A stretch of DNA of 64,000 bases, taken from assembly GCA_963696585.1 (NCBI GenBank), contig CAVOKW010000043.1, positions 1 through 64,000 of the forward strand. Reading direction: 5' to 3'. Origin of the DNA: Parvibaculum sp963696585 (GTDB lineage Bacteria > Pseudomonadota > Alphaproteobacteria > Parvibaculales > Parvibaculaceae). The position numbers were made by a program, and so were the translations under genes. The notes beneath the pieces are model-generated. The model made no database searches. It had not been told where the DNA came from and saw only the letters and a program-made list of their open reading frames with translations. Shown piece by piece: positions 51,417 through 59,759 of this stretch (within the stretch, counting starts at the first letter, position 1; the number at the start of each line of letters is the position of its first letter).

Positions 51417-52073
51417 ATGCGTGTGGTGATTGTGGGCGAGCAACCGGTGTTCTGTGAAGGACTGGCGAGCATTGCCCGGCAACTTGATGACGCAGCGGAA
51501 GTGAGCGTGCTCCTGGGCAGCGACGGGCTGGCGCGGGCCCGCGGCATCAAGGCGGATATCTATCTTGTCGAAGTGTCGAGCCAGCCGGGCGGGGCGGATA
51601 TTGAAGGCCTGCGCACCATGGCGGCAGAGGTCGGCTCCAGGATGAGCATTTTTTCCGACCGCGATACCCCTTCCTTCGTGCGCGAAGTGATGGAGCTTGG
51701 CATTGCCGGTTTTATCCCGAAGTCGCAGACGGTCAATGTCGTGCAGAGCGCCTTGCGTCTTGTGGAGATGGGCGGGCGCTATGTCCCTGACTCGCTTCTG
51801 GGCACGCGTGTTGAAGGATTTGCCGAAGCGCCGGAAGGTTTTCTTGCCGCGGGCTATGACAGGCTGACGCCCCGCCAGCGCGAAGTGCTCAATGAATTGG
51901 GCAAGGGCCGGTCCAATCAGGAAATTGCCAGCGTCCTTGGCATTTCCATCGCCACGGTGAAGCTGCATGTGAATGCGATCCTGCAGGCGCTGGGCGTGCG
52001 CAATCGCACCGAAGCCGCGATCATCGCGCTGCGTTCGTCGGCGCCGGTCCCGTCAGAAGGAACGGCCGCCTGA
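51417..52073 (+). CDS. NarL/LuxR-type regulator with atypical receiver domain
   Basis: A 218-residue response-regulator-like protein. The receiver (1-115) has GE in place of the usual acidic DD pair (VVIVGEQPVF), Glu at the phospho-acceptor position (ADIYLVEVSS) and keeps the Lys (FIPKS). The C-terminal LuxR helix-turn-helix is LTPRQREVLNELGKGRSNQE, then IASVLGISIATVKLHVNAIL. Phosphorylation by a histidine kinase is therefore doubtful; Glu could mimic the active state. GAGGA lies 7 bases before the ATG at 51417. SNase-like gene follows 5 bp later. Confidence 0.85.
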   Translation: MRVVIVGEQPVFCEGLASIARQLDDAAEVSVLLGSDGLARARGIKADIYLVEVSSQPGGADIEGLRTMAAEVGSRMSIFSDRDTPSFVREVMELGIAGFIPKSQTVNVVQSALRLVEMGGRYVPDSLLGTRVEGFAEAPEGFLAAGYDRLTPRQREVLNELGKGRSNQEIASVLGISIATVKLHVNAILQALGVRNRTEAAIIALRSSAPVPSEGTAA

Positions 52074-52078
52074 GGTCG

Positions 52079-52954
52079 TTGCCCGCCAGACTGGCGACCA
52101 GGCCGCTTCTGGCGGTGAGCGGGATTGCCGGTTTTGCCACCATCAGTCTTCTCAGCCTGTTTCTCTTTTTTGATCCTTTGGCGGCGAAGGCCGCGGCGGG
52201 TTGCGCGCTCACCAAGTCAGAGCGGCTCAAGGTGCGTTCGGTTGTCGATGGCGACACGCTGGTGCTGGATGATGGCCGCGAGGTCCGTCTGGTCGGGACG
52301 CAAGCGCCAAAGCTGCCATTGGGCCGCAAGAATTTTCCGACCTGGCCGCTGGCGCCAGAGGCAGCCGACAAGCTCGGTGCGATGACATCGGGCCAGATGG
52401 TGACGCTGAAATATGGCGGTGCGCGCATCGACCGGCATGGGCGCGTGCTGGCGCATCTCTTTCTCGATGACGGCACATGGGTTCAGCGCGCCATGGTGGC
52501 GGCGGGACTCGCGCGGTTTTACAGCTTTGCCGATAACCGCAAATGCGCCAGCGAACTGCTGGCGGCTGAACATGATGCCCGGGCGACCCGACGCGGCATC
52601 TGGGCGGTGCCTTATTATGACATTCGCATGGCAGAAGATGTGGCCGGTCTCGACAAGCGCGTCGGCACGTTTCAACTGGTTGAAGGACGCGTGCATGATG
52701 CTGAAATGATCCACGGACGGCTTTATCTCAATTTTGGTTCCAATTGGCGTGACGACTTCACGGTGACAGTGCCGCCGGCTGGCGTTAAGCTTTTTGCCAA
52801 AGGCGCGTGGGCGGAACTGATTGCAACGCCATCGCGTCTGGTGGGTCGAAAGATTCGCGTGCGTGGCTGGCTTGACAGTTTCAACGGGCCACAGATCGAA
52901 GCGGACCACCCCGAACAGATCGAAGTCTTGATGATGTGGACGCCCCCGCTCTGA
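52079..52954 (+). CDS. Exported thermonuclease (SNase)-like protein
   Basis: A 291-residue protein with an N-terminal signal or anchor (about 8-40) and an SNase fold. VVDGDTLVLDDGREVRLVG and RIDRHGRVLAHLF retain the metal Asp and both arginines. The segment GTQAPKLP replaces the usual GIDAPE, so the catalytic Glu is Lys and a second acidic residue is Gln. DNase activity may be lost or altered. The start is TTG at 52079, 5 bp after the regulator stop, suggesting co-transcription. Confidence 0.78.
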   Translation: MPARLATRPLLAVSGIAGFATISLLSLFLFFDPLAAKAAAGCALTKSERLKVRSVVDGDTLVLDDGREVRLVGTQAPKLPLGRKNFPTWPLAPEAADKLGAMTSGQMVTLKYGGARIDRHGRVLAHLFLDDGTWVQRAMVAAGLARFYSFADNRKCASELLAAEHDARATRRGIWAVPYYDIRMAEDVAGLDKRVGTFQLVEGRVHDAEMIHGRLYLNFGSNWRDDFTVTVPPAGVKLFAKGAWAELIATPSRLVGRKIRVRGWLDSFNGPQIEADHPEQIEVLMMWTPPL

Positions 52955-53010
52955 CCTGCAGCCGTTATGCTGCTAACAAGTAATACAAAGCAGAAAGAGG
53001 AGCGGTTACG

Positions 53011-54033
53011 ATGACAGTTACAACTATTGGGCTGGATTTGGCGAAGAGCGTATTTCAGGCGCACGGCGTCGATGAGAGTGGTGCGACGGTGCTGGTGAAG
53101 CGGCTGCATCGCAAGCAGATGCTGCCTTTCTTTTCGAAGTTACCCCCTTGCCTGATCGGTGTGGAGGCTTGTGGAACGGCGCACTATTGGGCTCGAACCC
53201 TCGCCACCATGGGGCACGAAGTCCGTCTCATCCCCCCTTCCTATGTGAAGCCCTACGTCAAGCGTGGCAAGAGCGATGCTCTGGATGCCGAGGCTATCTG
53301 CGAAGCCGTGCAGCGCCCAACGATGCGGTTTGTGCCGGTAAAGACAGTCGAACAACAGGCCATTCTCATGGCCCATCGAGCTCGATCCCTGCTTGTGCGT
53401 CAGCGCACCATGGCCGCAAACGCGCTACGGGCACATCTGGCGGAGTTCGGCTATGTCACAAATCCCGGCATCGCCCATCTGGCAAAACTTATCGACCAAG
53501 TACTTGCCGATAAAAATGCACTTCCATCCTATGCCTGCACTGCTTTGGAGATACTGATCCGGCAGATCATGGCGCTAAGCAATGACGTCGCGGTACTCGA
53601 TCAGCAAATTGTCACTTGGCATGCAGAAAATGAGGCCAGTCGCAGGCTCGCTGCGATCCCTGGCATCGGCGTAATAACAGCCACAGCGATTGCCGCCACG
53701 GTCTCCGATCCCGAACAATTCAGATCAGGCAGACAGTTCGCCGCCTGGCTTGGCCTGACCCCGCAACAGCACTCAACCGGGGGCAAAACAAAACTGGGCG
53801 GTATCTCGAAACAGGGAGACCGATACCTTCGACGATTGTTGGTTATCGGAGCCACAGCTGTCATGCGCCATACGAAGGACAGGACAACACCCATGGCAAA
53901 CTGGATCAGGAAGCTGCTCGAGAAGAAGCCCTTCCGAGTGGTATCAGTTGCCCTGGCCAACAAGCTCGCCCGGATCGCTTGGGTCGTGCTGACGCGGAAG
54001 GAAGCTTATCGGCCCTACGCGCTGACGGCCTGA
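53011..54033 (+). CDS. IS110-family transposase
   Basis: A 340-residue DEDD-type transposase. The N-terminal RuvC-like catalytic part shows GLDLAKSVFQAHGVD, GVEACGTAHYWAR and KSDALDAEAICEA. The C-terminal Tnp2 domain with the serine region reads RRLAAIPGIGVITATAIA, then GLTPQQHSTGGKTKLG. Intact and full-length, so possibly active. AGAGGAG lies before the ATG. IS110 transposases are guided to their targets by an element-encoded bridge (seek) RNA. Confidence 0.93.
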   Translation: MTVTTIGLDLAKSVFQAHGVDESGATVLVKRLHRKQMLPFFSKLPPCLIGVEACGTAHYWARTLATMGHEVRLIPPSYVKPYVKRGKSDALDAEAICEAVQRPTMRFVPVKTVEQQAILMAHRARSLLVRQRTMAANALRAHLAEFGYVTNPGIAHLAKLIDQVLADKNALPSYACTALEILIRQIMALSNDVAVLDQQIVTWHAENEASRRLAAIPGIGVITATAIAATVSDPEQFRSGRQFAAWLGLTPQQHSTGGKTKLGGISKQGDRYLRRLLVIGATAVMRHTKDRTTPMANWIRKLLEKKPFRVVSVALANKLARIAWVVLTRKEAYRPYALTA

Positions 54034-54290
54034 TAGGAATACAAGTCACCCAAATTGGTAACGGCAGTCGATGATGTGTAACGTTCGAGCCAATAGAGAG
54101 ATCAACCCGTCTGATTCAATGCGCCTCATAAGCGCGATGTTTTGATTAGGGACCTCTCTGGCGGATTTCCATCAAGGCCAGCGGCAATTCAATAAACCGC
54201 ACAAATAGGCCGGACATATGAAAGCAACCGATCACACGCATCCCGGCAAAAAAGCCCTTGCCAAAGGGGACGTCCACATATGAATCAGTA
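54034..54290 (+). ncRNA. Candidate bridge/seek RNA region of the IS110-family element
   Basis: Non-coding right flank after the transposase. It contains stem-forming pieces such as GCGC-CTCATAA-GCGC (54121-54135) and CTGGC (54158-54162) with GCCAG (54177-54181). In IS1111-group elements the guide RNA comes from the downstream flank; this placement is the main evidence. Exact ends are not known. It fills most of the 316-bp gap before the M48 gene. Confidence 0.35.
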
Positions 54291-54349
54291 GCCTGAGGGG
54301 CTGCGACGTGGGGGAAATGATGGGGCGTGTGCCGAGGGATCAATCGGGC

Positions 54350-55819
54350 ATGAAGCGCATGATGTGGGGCGCAAGACCCGTGCTGCTCGGTTTATGCGTG
54401 CTGATGAGCGCCGTGGCGGCCTGCACCACCAATCCGGCGACAGGCAAGTCGCAGCTCATGCCCCTGATGTCGAGTGCCGATGAGGCGCGGGCGGGCGCAG
54501 AAGCCCATCCCAAGATTGTCGAGGCTTATGGCGGCGTCTATCAGGATGCCAGGATCGGCGCCTATGTGGCGCAGGTGACGACGCGCGTCGTCAAGGGTTA
54601 TGGCGCGGAAGGGGCGGGCAGCTATCGCGTGACGGTGTTGAACAGTCCCGTCGTCAATGCCTTCGCGCTGCCCGGTGGCTATGTCTATGTGACGCGCGGC
54701 CTGCTGGCGCTGGCCAATGACGAGGCGGAGCTTGCCGGTGTCATCGGCCATGAGGTCGGGCATGTGCTGGCGCGACACTCGGCGCAGCGGCAATCGGCAG
54801 CGCTTGGCACATCGCTGCTCGGTGCCGTGCTCGGCGCGGTTGTCGGCAGCAATGCGCTCAATCAGGCTGTGGGGCTGGGCGGTCAGGGCCTGCTCGCCAG
54901 CTATTCGCGCGATCAGGAATATGAGGCCGATGAGCTTGGCGTGCGCGCGCTGGCAGGGGCGGGATATGATCCACATGCGGAGGCTGATTTTCTGGCAAAC
55001 CTTGGGGCAGAGGATGATCTGACATCGCGGCTCAGCAATCAGGCCAGCAAGGGCAACCAGGTCAATTGGCTGGCAAGCCATCCGGCAACGCCAGCGCGTG
55101 TCCAGGCGGCGACGGCGCATGCGCAAGCCAGCGGTGTGCCCGTCGGCAAGGGCGATCGCAACCGCGCCCTCTATCTCAAGACCATCAATGGCCTGATTTA
55201 TGGCGACAGTCCCGAGCAGGGCATGGTGCGGGGGCGCGACTTCATTCATCCCGCTTCGCGCTTTGCCTTCAGCGTCCCTCCTGGCTACCAGATTACCAAT
55301 TCGGCACAAGCCGTGCTGGTGCAGGGCCCCGACAAGACGCAGATCAAGTTTGATTCCGGTGTCAAATCATCCGGGCGCGACATCGCCGATTATCTCGCCA
55401 ATGACTGGGCGAAGGGCGTGCAGCTGGTGAATGGCGCGCGGCTGACCATCCATGGCATGAAGGCGGCAAGCGCCTGGACGCGCATCAATGGCTATAATGC
55501 CCGCCTCGTTGTCATTGAATATAGTCCGACCACGGTCTATCGCTTCCTGATCGGTACGGCGCCGCAAATCGGTACGCGCCGCAATGGCGAGCTTGATGGC
55601 ATGGTGAAAAGTTTCCGCAAGCTGAGTGCTGCCGAGGCCAATGCGGTAAAACCCCTGCGCCTTCGTGTTGTGAGCGTCAAGAGTGGCGAAACGGCGGCCT
55701 CGCTTGGTCGTCGCATGGCGTTCAGCGACAATCAGGCGGCGCGGTTTCGCGTGCTGAACGGATTGCGCGGCACTGAGGCGCCCAAGCCGGGCATGCTGGT
55801 CAAGCTCGTTACCTATTGA
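54350..55819 (+). CDS. M48 family zinc metalloprotease lipoprotein
   Basis: A 489-residue secreted protease. The signal ends in a lipobox (AVAAC) and is followed by TTNPATGKSQLMPL. The zinc site HEVGHVLARHS (HExxH) and the third ligand in RDQEYEADELGV are intact. After the protease part comes a region to about residue 430, and then a LysM-like tail (VVSVKSGETAASLGRRMAFS). BepA/LoiP relatives act in outer-membrane protein quality control. The ATG at 54350 gives a normal signal; starts at 54308-54320 are possible. Its last 100 bp recur downstream. Confidence 0.9.
   Translation: MKRMMWGARPVLLGLCVLMSAVAACTTNPATGKSQLMPLMSSADEARAGAEAHPKIVEAYGGVYQDARIGAYVAQVTTRVVKGYGAEGAGSYRVTVLNSPVVNAFALPGGYVYVTRGLLALANDEAELAGVIGHEVGHVLARHSAQRQSAALGTSLLGAVLGAVVGSNALNQAVGLGGQGLLASYSRDQEYEADELGVRALAGAGYDPHAEADFLANLGAEDDLTSRLSNQASKGNQVNWLASHPATPARVQAATAHAQASGVPVGKGDRNRALYLKTINGLIYGDSPEQGMVRGRDFIHPASRFAFSVPPGYQITNSAQAVLVQGPDKTQIKFDSGVKSSGRDIADYLANDWAKGVQLVNGARLTIHGMKAASAWTRINGYNARLVVIEYSPTTVYRFLIGTAPQIGTRRNGELDGMVKSFRKLSAAEANAVKPLRLRVVSVKSGETAASLGRRMAFSDNQAARFRVLNGLRGTEAPKPGMLVKLVTY
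55713..55812 (+). repeat. 100-bp duplicated segment, copy 1 (in the M48 gene)
   Basis: Identical to 55962-56061 with an offset of 249 bp. Codes the last residues of the M48 LysM-like tail, up to two codons before the stop. Confidence 0.95.
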
Positions 55820-55898
55820 GCCTGTGCAACGGGCATGGGCTGGGGTGGAAAGAAGGTTCACGCTGTCATGCCCGGCAATGGCAGATGAAAGTCGTGGA

Positions 55899-55919
55899 TG
55901 GCCCGGATGAACCGGGCCA
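55899..55919. repeat. Dispersed palindromic repeat, copy C
   Basis: TGGCCCGG-ATGAA-CCGGGCCA, identical in the core and in the GTGGA prefix and TGAC suffix to the element at 42416-42436. Lies between the two copies of the M48 tail segment. Confidence 0.8.
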
Positions 55920-55961
55920 TGACAGCAGTGGTTCACGGCGTGATGTCGGTGCGGGGTCGGT

Positions 55962-56061
55962 GCATGGCGTTCAGCGACAATCAGGCGGCGCGGTTTCGCG
56001 TGCTGAACGGATTGCGCGGCACTGAGGCGCCCAAGCCGGGCATGCTGGTCAAGCTCGTTAC
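55962..56061 (+). repeat. 100-bp duplicated segment, copy 2
   Basis: Exact duplicate of 55713-55812 in the gap before rpoH. It has no start and is followed by GCCTTGA rather than the original CTATTGA, so it is a non-coding relic. Confidence 0.95.
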
Positions 56062-56070
56062 GCCTTGACC

Positions 56071-56976
56071 TCAATAGCTGTCGAGCAGGCCGGCGGCTTG
56101 CGGGTCCGGATGCTGGGCGAGGAGCGCCACCTTGAGCTTACCTAGTGCTTGATGCTCGATCTGGCGCACGCGTTCCTTGGAAATGCCAAGCTTGTCGCCG
56201 AGCATTTCAAGCGTGACATTTTCGTCGCGCAGGCGACGTTCGCGAATGATGATGAGCTCGCGTTCGTTCAGCGATTTCAGAGCGGTTTCGATCCAGCGTT
56301 GACGGGCTTCCTCGTCATGGTTCTGCATGACGGCCTCATCGGGTCTTGGCCGTTCATCAAGCAGGAGATCCTGCCATTGAGTGACGCTTTCATCTGATCC
56401 GCTTTCGCCGATGGTTGCATTGAGTGAGCGGTCGCCCGACATCAGGCGCACATCCATGGCTTCAACATCGCTCACGCCGACGCGGAGTTTTTGCGCGATG
56501 AAGATGCGGTCATTTGTCGTGAGGTTCTGGCGTGTGCCATTGTCGATCAGCGAGCGCAGGCGACGCAGATTGAAGAACAGCGCCTTGTGGGCCGCCGTGG
56601 TGCCGGTGCGGACAATCGACCAGTTACGCAGGGTGTAATCCTGAATGGCCGCGCGGATCCACCAGGTCGCATAGGTTGAAAAGCGAATGCCACGCTCCGG
56701 CTCGAAGCGACTTGCCGCCTGCATCAAACCGACATTGCCTTCCTGAATGAGATCGCCATAGGGCAAGCCGTAGCGACGAAAACGCGTGGCGATGGCGATG
56801 ACGAGGCGCATATAAGCGCGTGTCAGATCATGGAGTGCATGTTCGTCGTGATGTTCGCGCCAGCGGCGGGCCAATTCGAACTCGAGCTCCGGTTCGAGGA
56901 GGGGCGCTGTCATGGCGCGTTTCATAAAGCGGCGATTGGCCTTCTGCGTTTCAGCCGTTTCCTGATAGGCCATCAT
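56071..56976 (-). CDS. rpoH: RNA polymerase sigma-32 (heat-shock) factor
   Basis: A 301-residue group-3 sigma factor. Region 2 reads RFEPERGIRFSTYATWWIRAAIQ, preceded by YGDLIQEGNVGLMQAA. The RpoH box appears as HKALFFNLRRLRS, which sets it apart from RpoD. Region 4 ends VTLEMLGDKLGISKERVRQIE. It directs heat-shock transcription. Start is ATG 56976 or 56973, after AAGGGGG. Alphaproteobacteria often have two rpoH genes; this one could be either. Followed on the minus strand by the duplicated M48 tail. Confidence 0.93.
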   Translation of the reverse strand: MMAYQETAETQKANRRFMKRAMTAPLLEPELEFELARRWREHHDEHALHDLTRAYMRLVIAIATRFRRYGLPYGDLIQEGNVGLMQAASRFEPERGIRFSTYATWWIRAAIQDYTLRNWSIVRTGTTAAHKALFFNLRRLRSLIDNGTRQNLTTNDRIFIAQKLRVGVSDVEAMDVRLMSGDRSLNATIGESGSDESVTQWQDLLLDERPRPDEAVMQNHDEEARQRWIETALKSLNERELIIIRERRLRDENVTLEMLGDKLGISKERVRQIEHQALGKLKVALLAQHPDPQAAGLLDSY

Positions 56977-57107
56977 CACACCCCCTTGACGGGTTTTCCC
57001 GTGCTGGCTTGCGCGGCGCATGATGCGCAGTGTCATGCTTGCTACGTGGTGATGGGGAGACTGGATCAGTTCTAAAGTCGGAAAAAATGGCAAGGCCAGG
57101 CAAAGAA

Positions 57108-57134
57108 AAAGGCCCGGCAGTGCGCCGGGCCTTT
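57108..57134 (-). terminator. Strong terminator after carD
   Basis: Perfect 11-bp stem (57108-57118 with 57124-57134, AAAGGCCCGGC and its complement), 5-base loop, then TTTTTCTTT on the minus strand, 24 bp past the carD stop. Confidence 0.9.
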
Positions 57135-57157
57135 GTCGCTGGGCATGATGAGCGGCC

Positions 57158-58345
57158 TCAGGCGGCTTCTTCCGCGCCATCCACTTCGTCTTCCTCGATG
57201 TCGGCGGCTTCGAGCTTGGCCTTTTCGCGGGCGGGCGCTGTGGCTTGCAGGGCCTTTTCAATGCGCTCGATGGCGACAGGTTCCTCAATGCGTTCGACGA
57301 CAGCGACTTCGCGGGCCATGCGATCGAGAGCGGCTTCATAAAGCTGACGCTCCGAATAGGACTGCTCGGGCTGCTTGTCGGAGCGATAGAGGTCGCGCAC
57401 GACTTCGGCGATGGAGATGATGTCACCGGAATTGATCTTGGCCTCATATTCCTGGGCGCGGCGGCTCCACATGGTGCGTTTGATACGCGCACGGCCCCGC
57501 AGGGTTTCGATGGCGTTGTTGACGACAGCGGCATCGGAAAGCTTGCGCATGCCGACCGCATTCGCCTTGTGGGTGGGGACACGGAGCGTCATCTTTTCCT
57601 TGTCGAAATTGATGACGAAGAGCTCAAGCCGGTGGCCGGCCACTTCCTGGGTTTCGATGTCGAGAATCTGACCCACGCCATGGGCCGGATAAACGACGAA
57701 CTCCCTGGCCTTGAAATTGGGCCGGGGCAGGACGGGCTTGGCGGCTTCCTTGCGCGCGGCCTCGGCTGTCTTTTCGGCGGCCGCCTTGTCGAGTGCGGCC
57801 TTGTCAGCGGCGGCTTTGGTTTCAGCGGCCTGTGCGCGTTCGGCGGCCGCCTTGCTCTTGGCGGCGGCGACGAGCTTGCTCGCATTGCTGATCGGCTTGT
57901 GGGCAGGTTTGGGCTGCACAGGTTTGGCGGGGGCCTTGGTACTCACGGATTTTACAGTTTCCCTGGATGCAGCGGCTTTAGGGGCAGCAGCCTTGGGGGC
58001 TGCCCCTTTGGATGCGGGTTTGGGCGCTGCCGGTTTTGCGGCTGCTGCCTTGGGCGCCGCAGGCTTGGCGGCGGTCTTTGCCGCCGCGGATTTGGCGGGC
58101 GCGGCCTTGGCAGCGGGCTTTTTGGCCGGTGCGGCGGGTTTGACGGCGGGTTTTTTGGCCGGTGCGGCGGCTTTGGTAGCCGGCTTTGCCTTGCTGGCCG
58201 TGGACTTTGTCGGCGCCGACTTGGCGCTTGCGGCCTTGGCTTTGGCAGCAGCGGGCTTTGCCGGTGACTTGGCTTTGACGCTGGCCGATTTGGGTGCTGA
58301 TTTCGCGGGTGTGGACTTTGGAGCCTTCTTCACTTTGGTCGCCAT
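57158..58345 (-). CDS. carD: CarD family RNA polymerase-binding regulator with histone H1-like N-terminal tail
   Basis: A 395-residue protein. The last about 180 residues are CarD: RNA-polymerase-interacting domain FVVYPAHGVGQILDIETQEV, then KMTLRVPTHKANAVGMRKLS and the DNA-binding end with RTMWSRRAQEYEAKINSGD. The first about 210 residues are almost only Lys, Ala and Pro (PAKKPAAKAAPAKSAAAK), like a eukaryotic H1 tail, then a helical Ala/Glu part. CarD steadies open promoter complexes. A usual CarD is about 160-200 residues, so the tail doubles the protein. The ATG at 58345 follows AGGAAAGG. Confidence 0.92.
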   Translation of the reverse strand: MATKVKKAPKSTPAKSAPKSASVKAKSPAKPAAAKAKAASAKSAPTKSTASKAKPATKAAAPAKKPAVKPAAPAKKPAAKAAPAKSAAAKTAAKPAAPKAAAAKPAAPKPASKGAAPKAAAPKAAASRETVKSVSTKAPAKPVQPKPAHKPISNASKLVAAAKSKAAAERAQAAETKAAADKAALDKAAAEKTAEAARKEAAKPVLPRPNFKAREFVVYPAHGVGQILDIETQEVAGHRLELFVINFDKEKMTLRVPTHKANAVGMRKLSDAAVVNNAIETLRGRARIKRTMWSRRAQEYEAKINSGDIISIAEVVRDLYRSDKQPEQSYSERQLYEAALDRMAREVAVVERIEEPVAIERIEKALQATAPAREKAKLEAADIEEDEVDGAEEAA

Positions 58346-58890
58346 AGCCTTTCCTATGCCCGCCTTGCAGAATCGGACGGGCACCTTGCGGTGATTATTC
58401 CCGCGTCGCGCAGAACAGTATTCCAGCTTTCGGGCGCCGTTTGCCCGGTCGTTGCGAGCCAATCGCGGCTATCTGTCTGGCGACCATCAAAGGACAGTGC
58501 CATTTGCCACGTCTGGGCCGCGCCATTCCGGGCGGACTGGCATCGTTTCAGCCAAGTTCTGACGGTTTGCACCATCATTTGCCGGGAATCAGGCGTCTGA
58601 GGGGGTGCGGCGTCACTGGATCACTCACGCGTCTGCGGCGCGGGGTTTCAATGTGAGAATAATATAACACAACTTACCCCCCATTGGAAGCCTGGCTTTG
58701 TTCCAGGAGGGGAAAAACCATGTGAACACAGGGAGATAGACGAAATTAATCCGCTAGCTGAATGACTTGGGGGATGCCGGGCACCACTGCCGCAAGCCGT
58801 CCTGTCACCAAAATGAGATGTCAGCGCTCAAAACTGTGACAATTTGGCGCGCAATTCCAGAGGGCAGGCGGGTCGAAACCGGCCCCCGGC
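58346..58890. other. 545-bp gap upstream of carD
   Basis: No convincing gene in either strand. It holds the likely carD promoter (58661-58689), implying an untranslated leader of about 300 nt, and the fdxA 3' end. No clear terminator for fdxA was found. Confidence 0.5.
58661..58689 (-). promoter_or_regulatory. Likely sigma-70 promoter of carD
   Basis: On the minus strand TTCCAA (58684-58689), 17-bp spacer, TATATT (58661-58666). Region is AT-rich compared with its surroundings. Confidence 0.5.
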
Positions 58891-59229
58891 TCAGTCGCCT
58901 TCGCCGGGTTCCGGGCTGAAATAAGCCTCAAACTTGCCAGCCTTGCCCTGGAAATCATCGGCATCGGCCGGCGCGTCGCGCTTGATCGTGATGTTGGGCC
59001 ATTTGGAGGCATATTCGGTATTGAGTTCGAGCCAGCGCTCCAGACCCGGTTCGGTGTCCGGCTTGATTGCTTCGGCGGGGCATTCAGGCTCGCAAACGCC
59101 GCAGTCGATGCATTCATCAGGGTGAATGACCAGCATGTTTTCGCCTTCATAGAAGCAGTCCACCGGGCAGACTTCTACGCAATCCATATATTTGCAGCGA
59201 ATGCAGGCGTCCGTCACAATGTAGGTCAT
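58891..59229 (-). CDS. fdxA: 7Fe ferredoxin FdxA
   Basis: A 112-residue ferredoxin with one 3Fe-4S and one 4Fe-4S cluster. The Cys patterns CIRCKYMDCVEVCPVDCFYE and CIDCGVCEPECPAEAIKPD are complete. The C-terminal extension to residue 112 is typical of the FdxA type. It starts at 59229 after GGAGAG; an upstream in-frame ATG at 59241 would include that site. Upstream of carD, as seen in related genomes. Confidence 0.95.
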   Translation of the reverse strand: MTYIVTDACIRCKYMDCVEVCPVDCFYEGENMLVIHPDECIDCGVCEPECPAEAIKPDTEPGLERWLELNTEYASKWPNITIKRDAPADADDFQGKAGKFEAYFSPEPGEGD

Positions 59230-59300
59230 CGCACTCTCCAATGGCGCGCCAGCGGCTTTCAGCCTTCAGGCGCGGGTCGTCTTCAGAAGGGTCCCGGTCT

Positions 59301-59759
59301 TTATCGATCTTGCAGACCAAGGCGGGCCATGACACGCAGACGCGCCTGCCCTGACTCGCGGTCGGGAACGTATATCAGGCCTGCCACGCGCCGCAACAGA
59401 TTGGCTTCATAGTCGTCGAGCTTGCCATCGGCATAAACGACTTCCCAGAGCTTCTCAATCAGCTCGATGCGGGCGGCTTCGTCATAGTGCTGCTTGATGG
59501 TCTGGGCCCAGCGATAGAGATCCATGGTTTGCGCCTCCTCGGCCTGTGCCAGCGCCATCAATTCTGTCAGTTCCACATCGCTTACGTGGAAATAAGAGGC
59601 GGCAATGCGCGCAATCGCCTGACGCTCGGGTTCCGCAAAGTCGGCATCCGACGTGGCGGCGCGGATCAGCAGCGCAATGATGGCGATTTGCGCCTCGTCG
59701 GGGCGTGATGTGCGGGGTCTTTGTCCCCCCAGAAGGAAGGCTTTCAAGGCCTCGATCAT
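59301..59759 (-). CDS. TerB-like (tellurite resistance) family protein
   Basis: A 152-residue helical protein of the TerB fold. Conserved acidic positions occur in IRAATSDADFAEPERQAIAR and WEVVYADGKLDDYEANLLRR, where TerB binds metal. Stand-alone TerB-like proteins are common and need not confer tellurite resistance. Its start overlaps the S4 protein stop by 4 bp. Confidence 0.87.
   Translation of the reverse strand: MIEALKAFLLGGQRPRTSRPDEAQIAIIALLIRAATSDADFAEPERQAIARIAASYFHVSDVELTELMALAQAEEAQTMDLYRWAQTIKQHYDEAARIELIEKLWEVVYADGKLDDYEANLLRRVAGLIYVPDRESGQARLRVMARLGLQDR

Larger units (their letters stand above)
52955..54300 (+). mobile_element. IS110-family insertion sequence (approximate limits)
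   Basis: One transposase gene (53011-54033) with a short left flank (about 56 bp) and a long non-coding right flank (about 270 bp), the arrangement of the IS1111 group. Ends and any target duplication are not defined; IS110 elements usually make none. Its base composition is visibly lower in GC than its neighbours. It separates the nuclease-like gene from the M48 gene. Confidence 0.75.
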
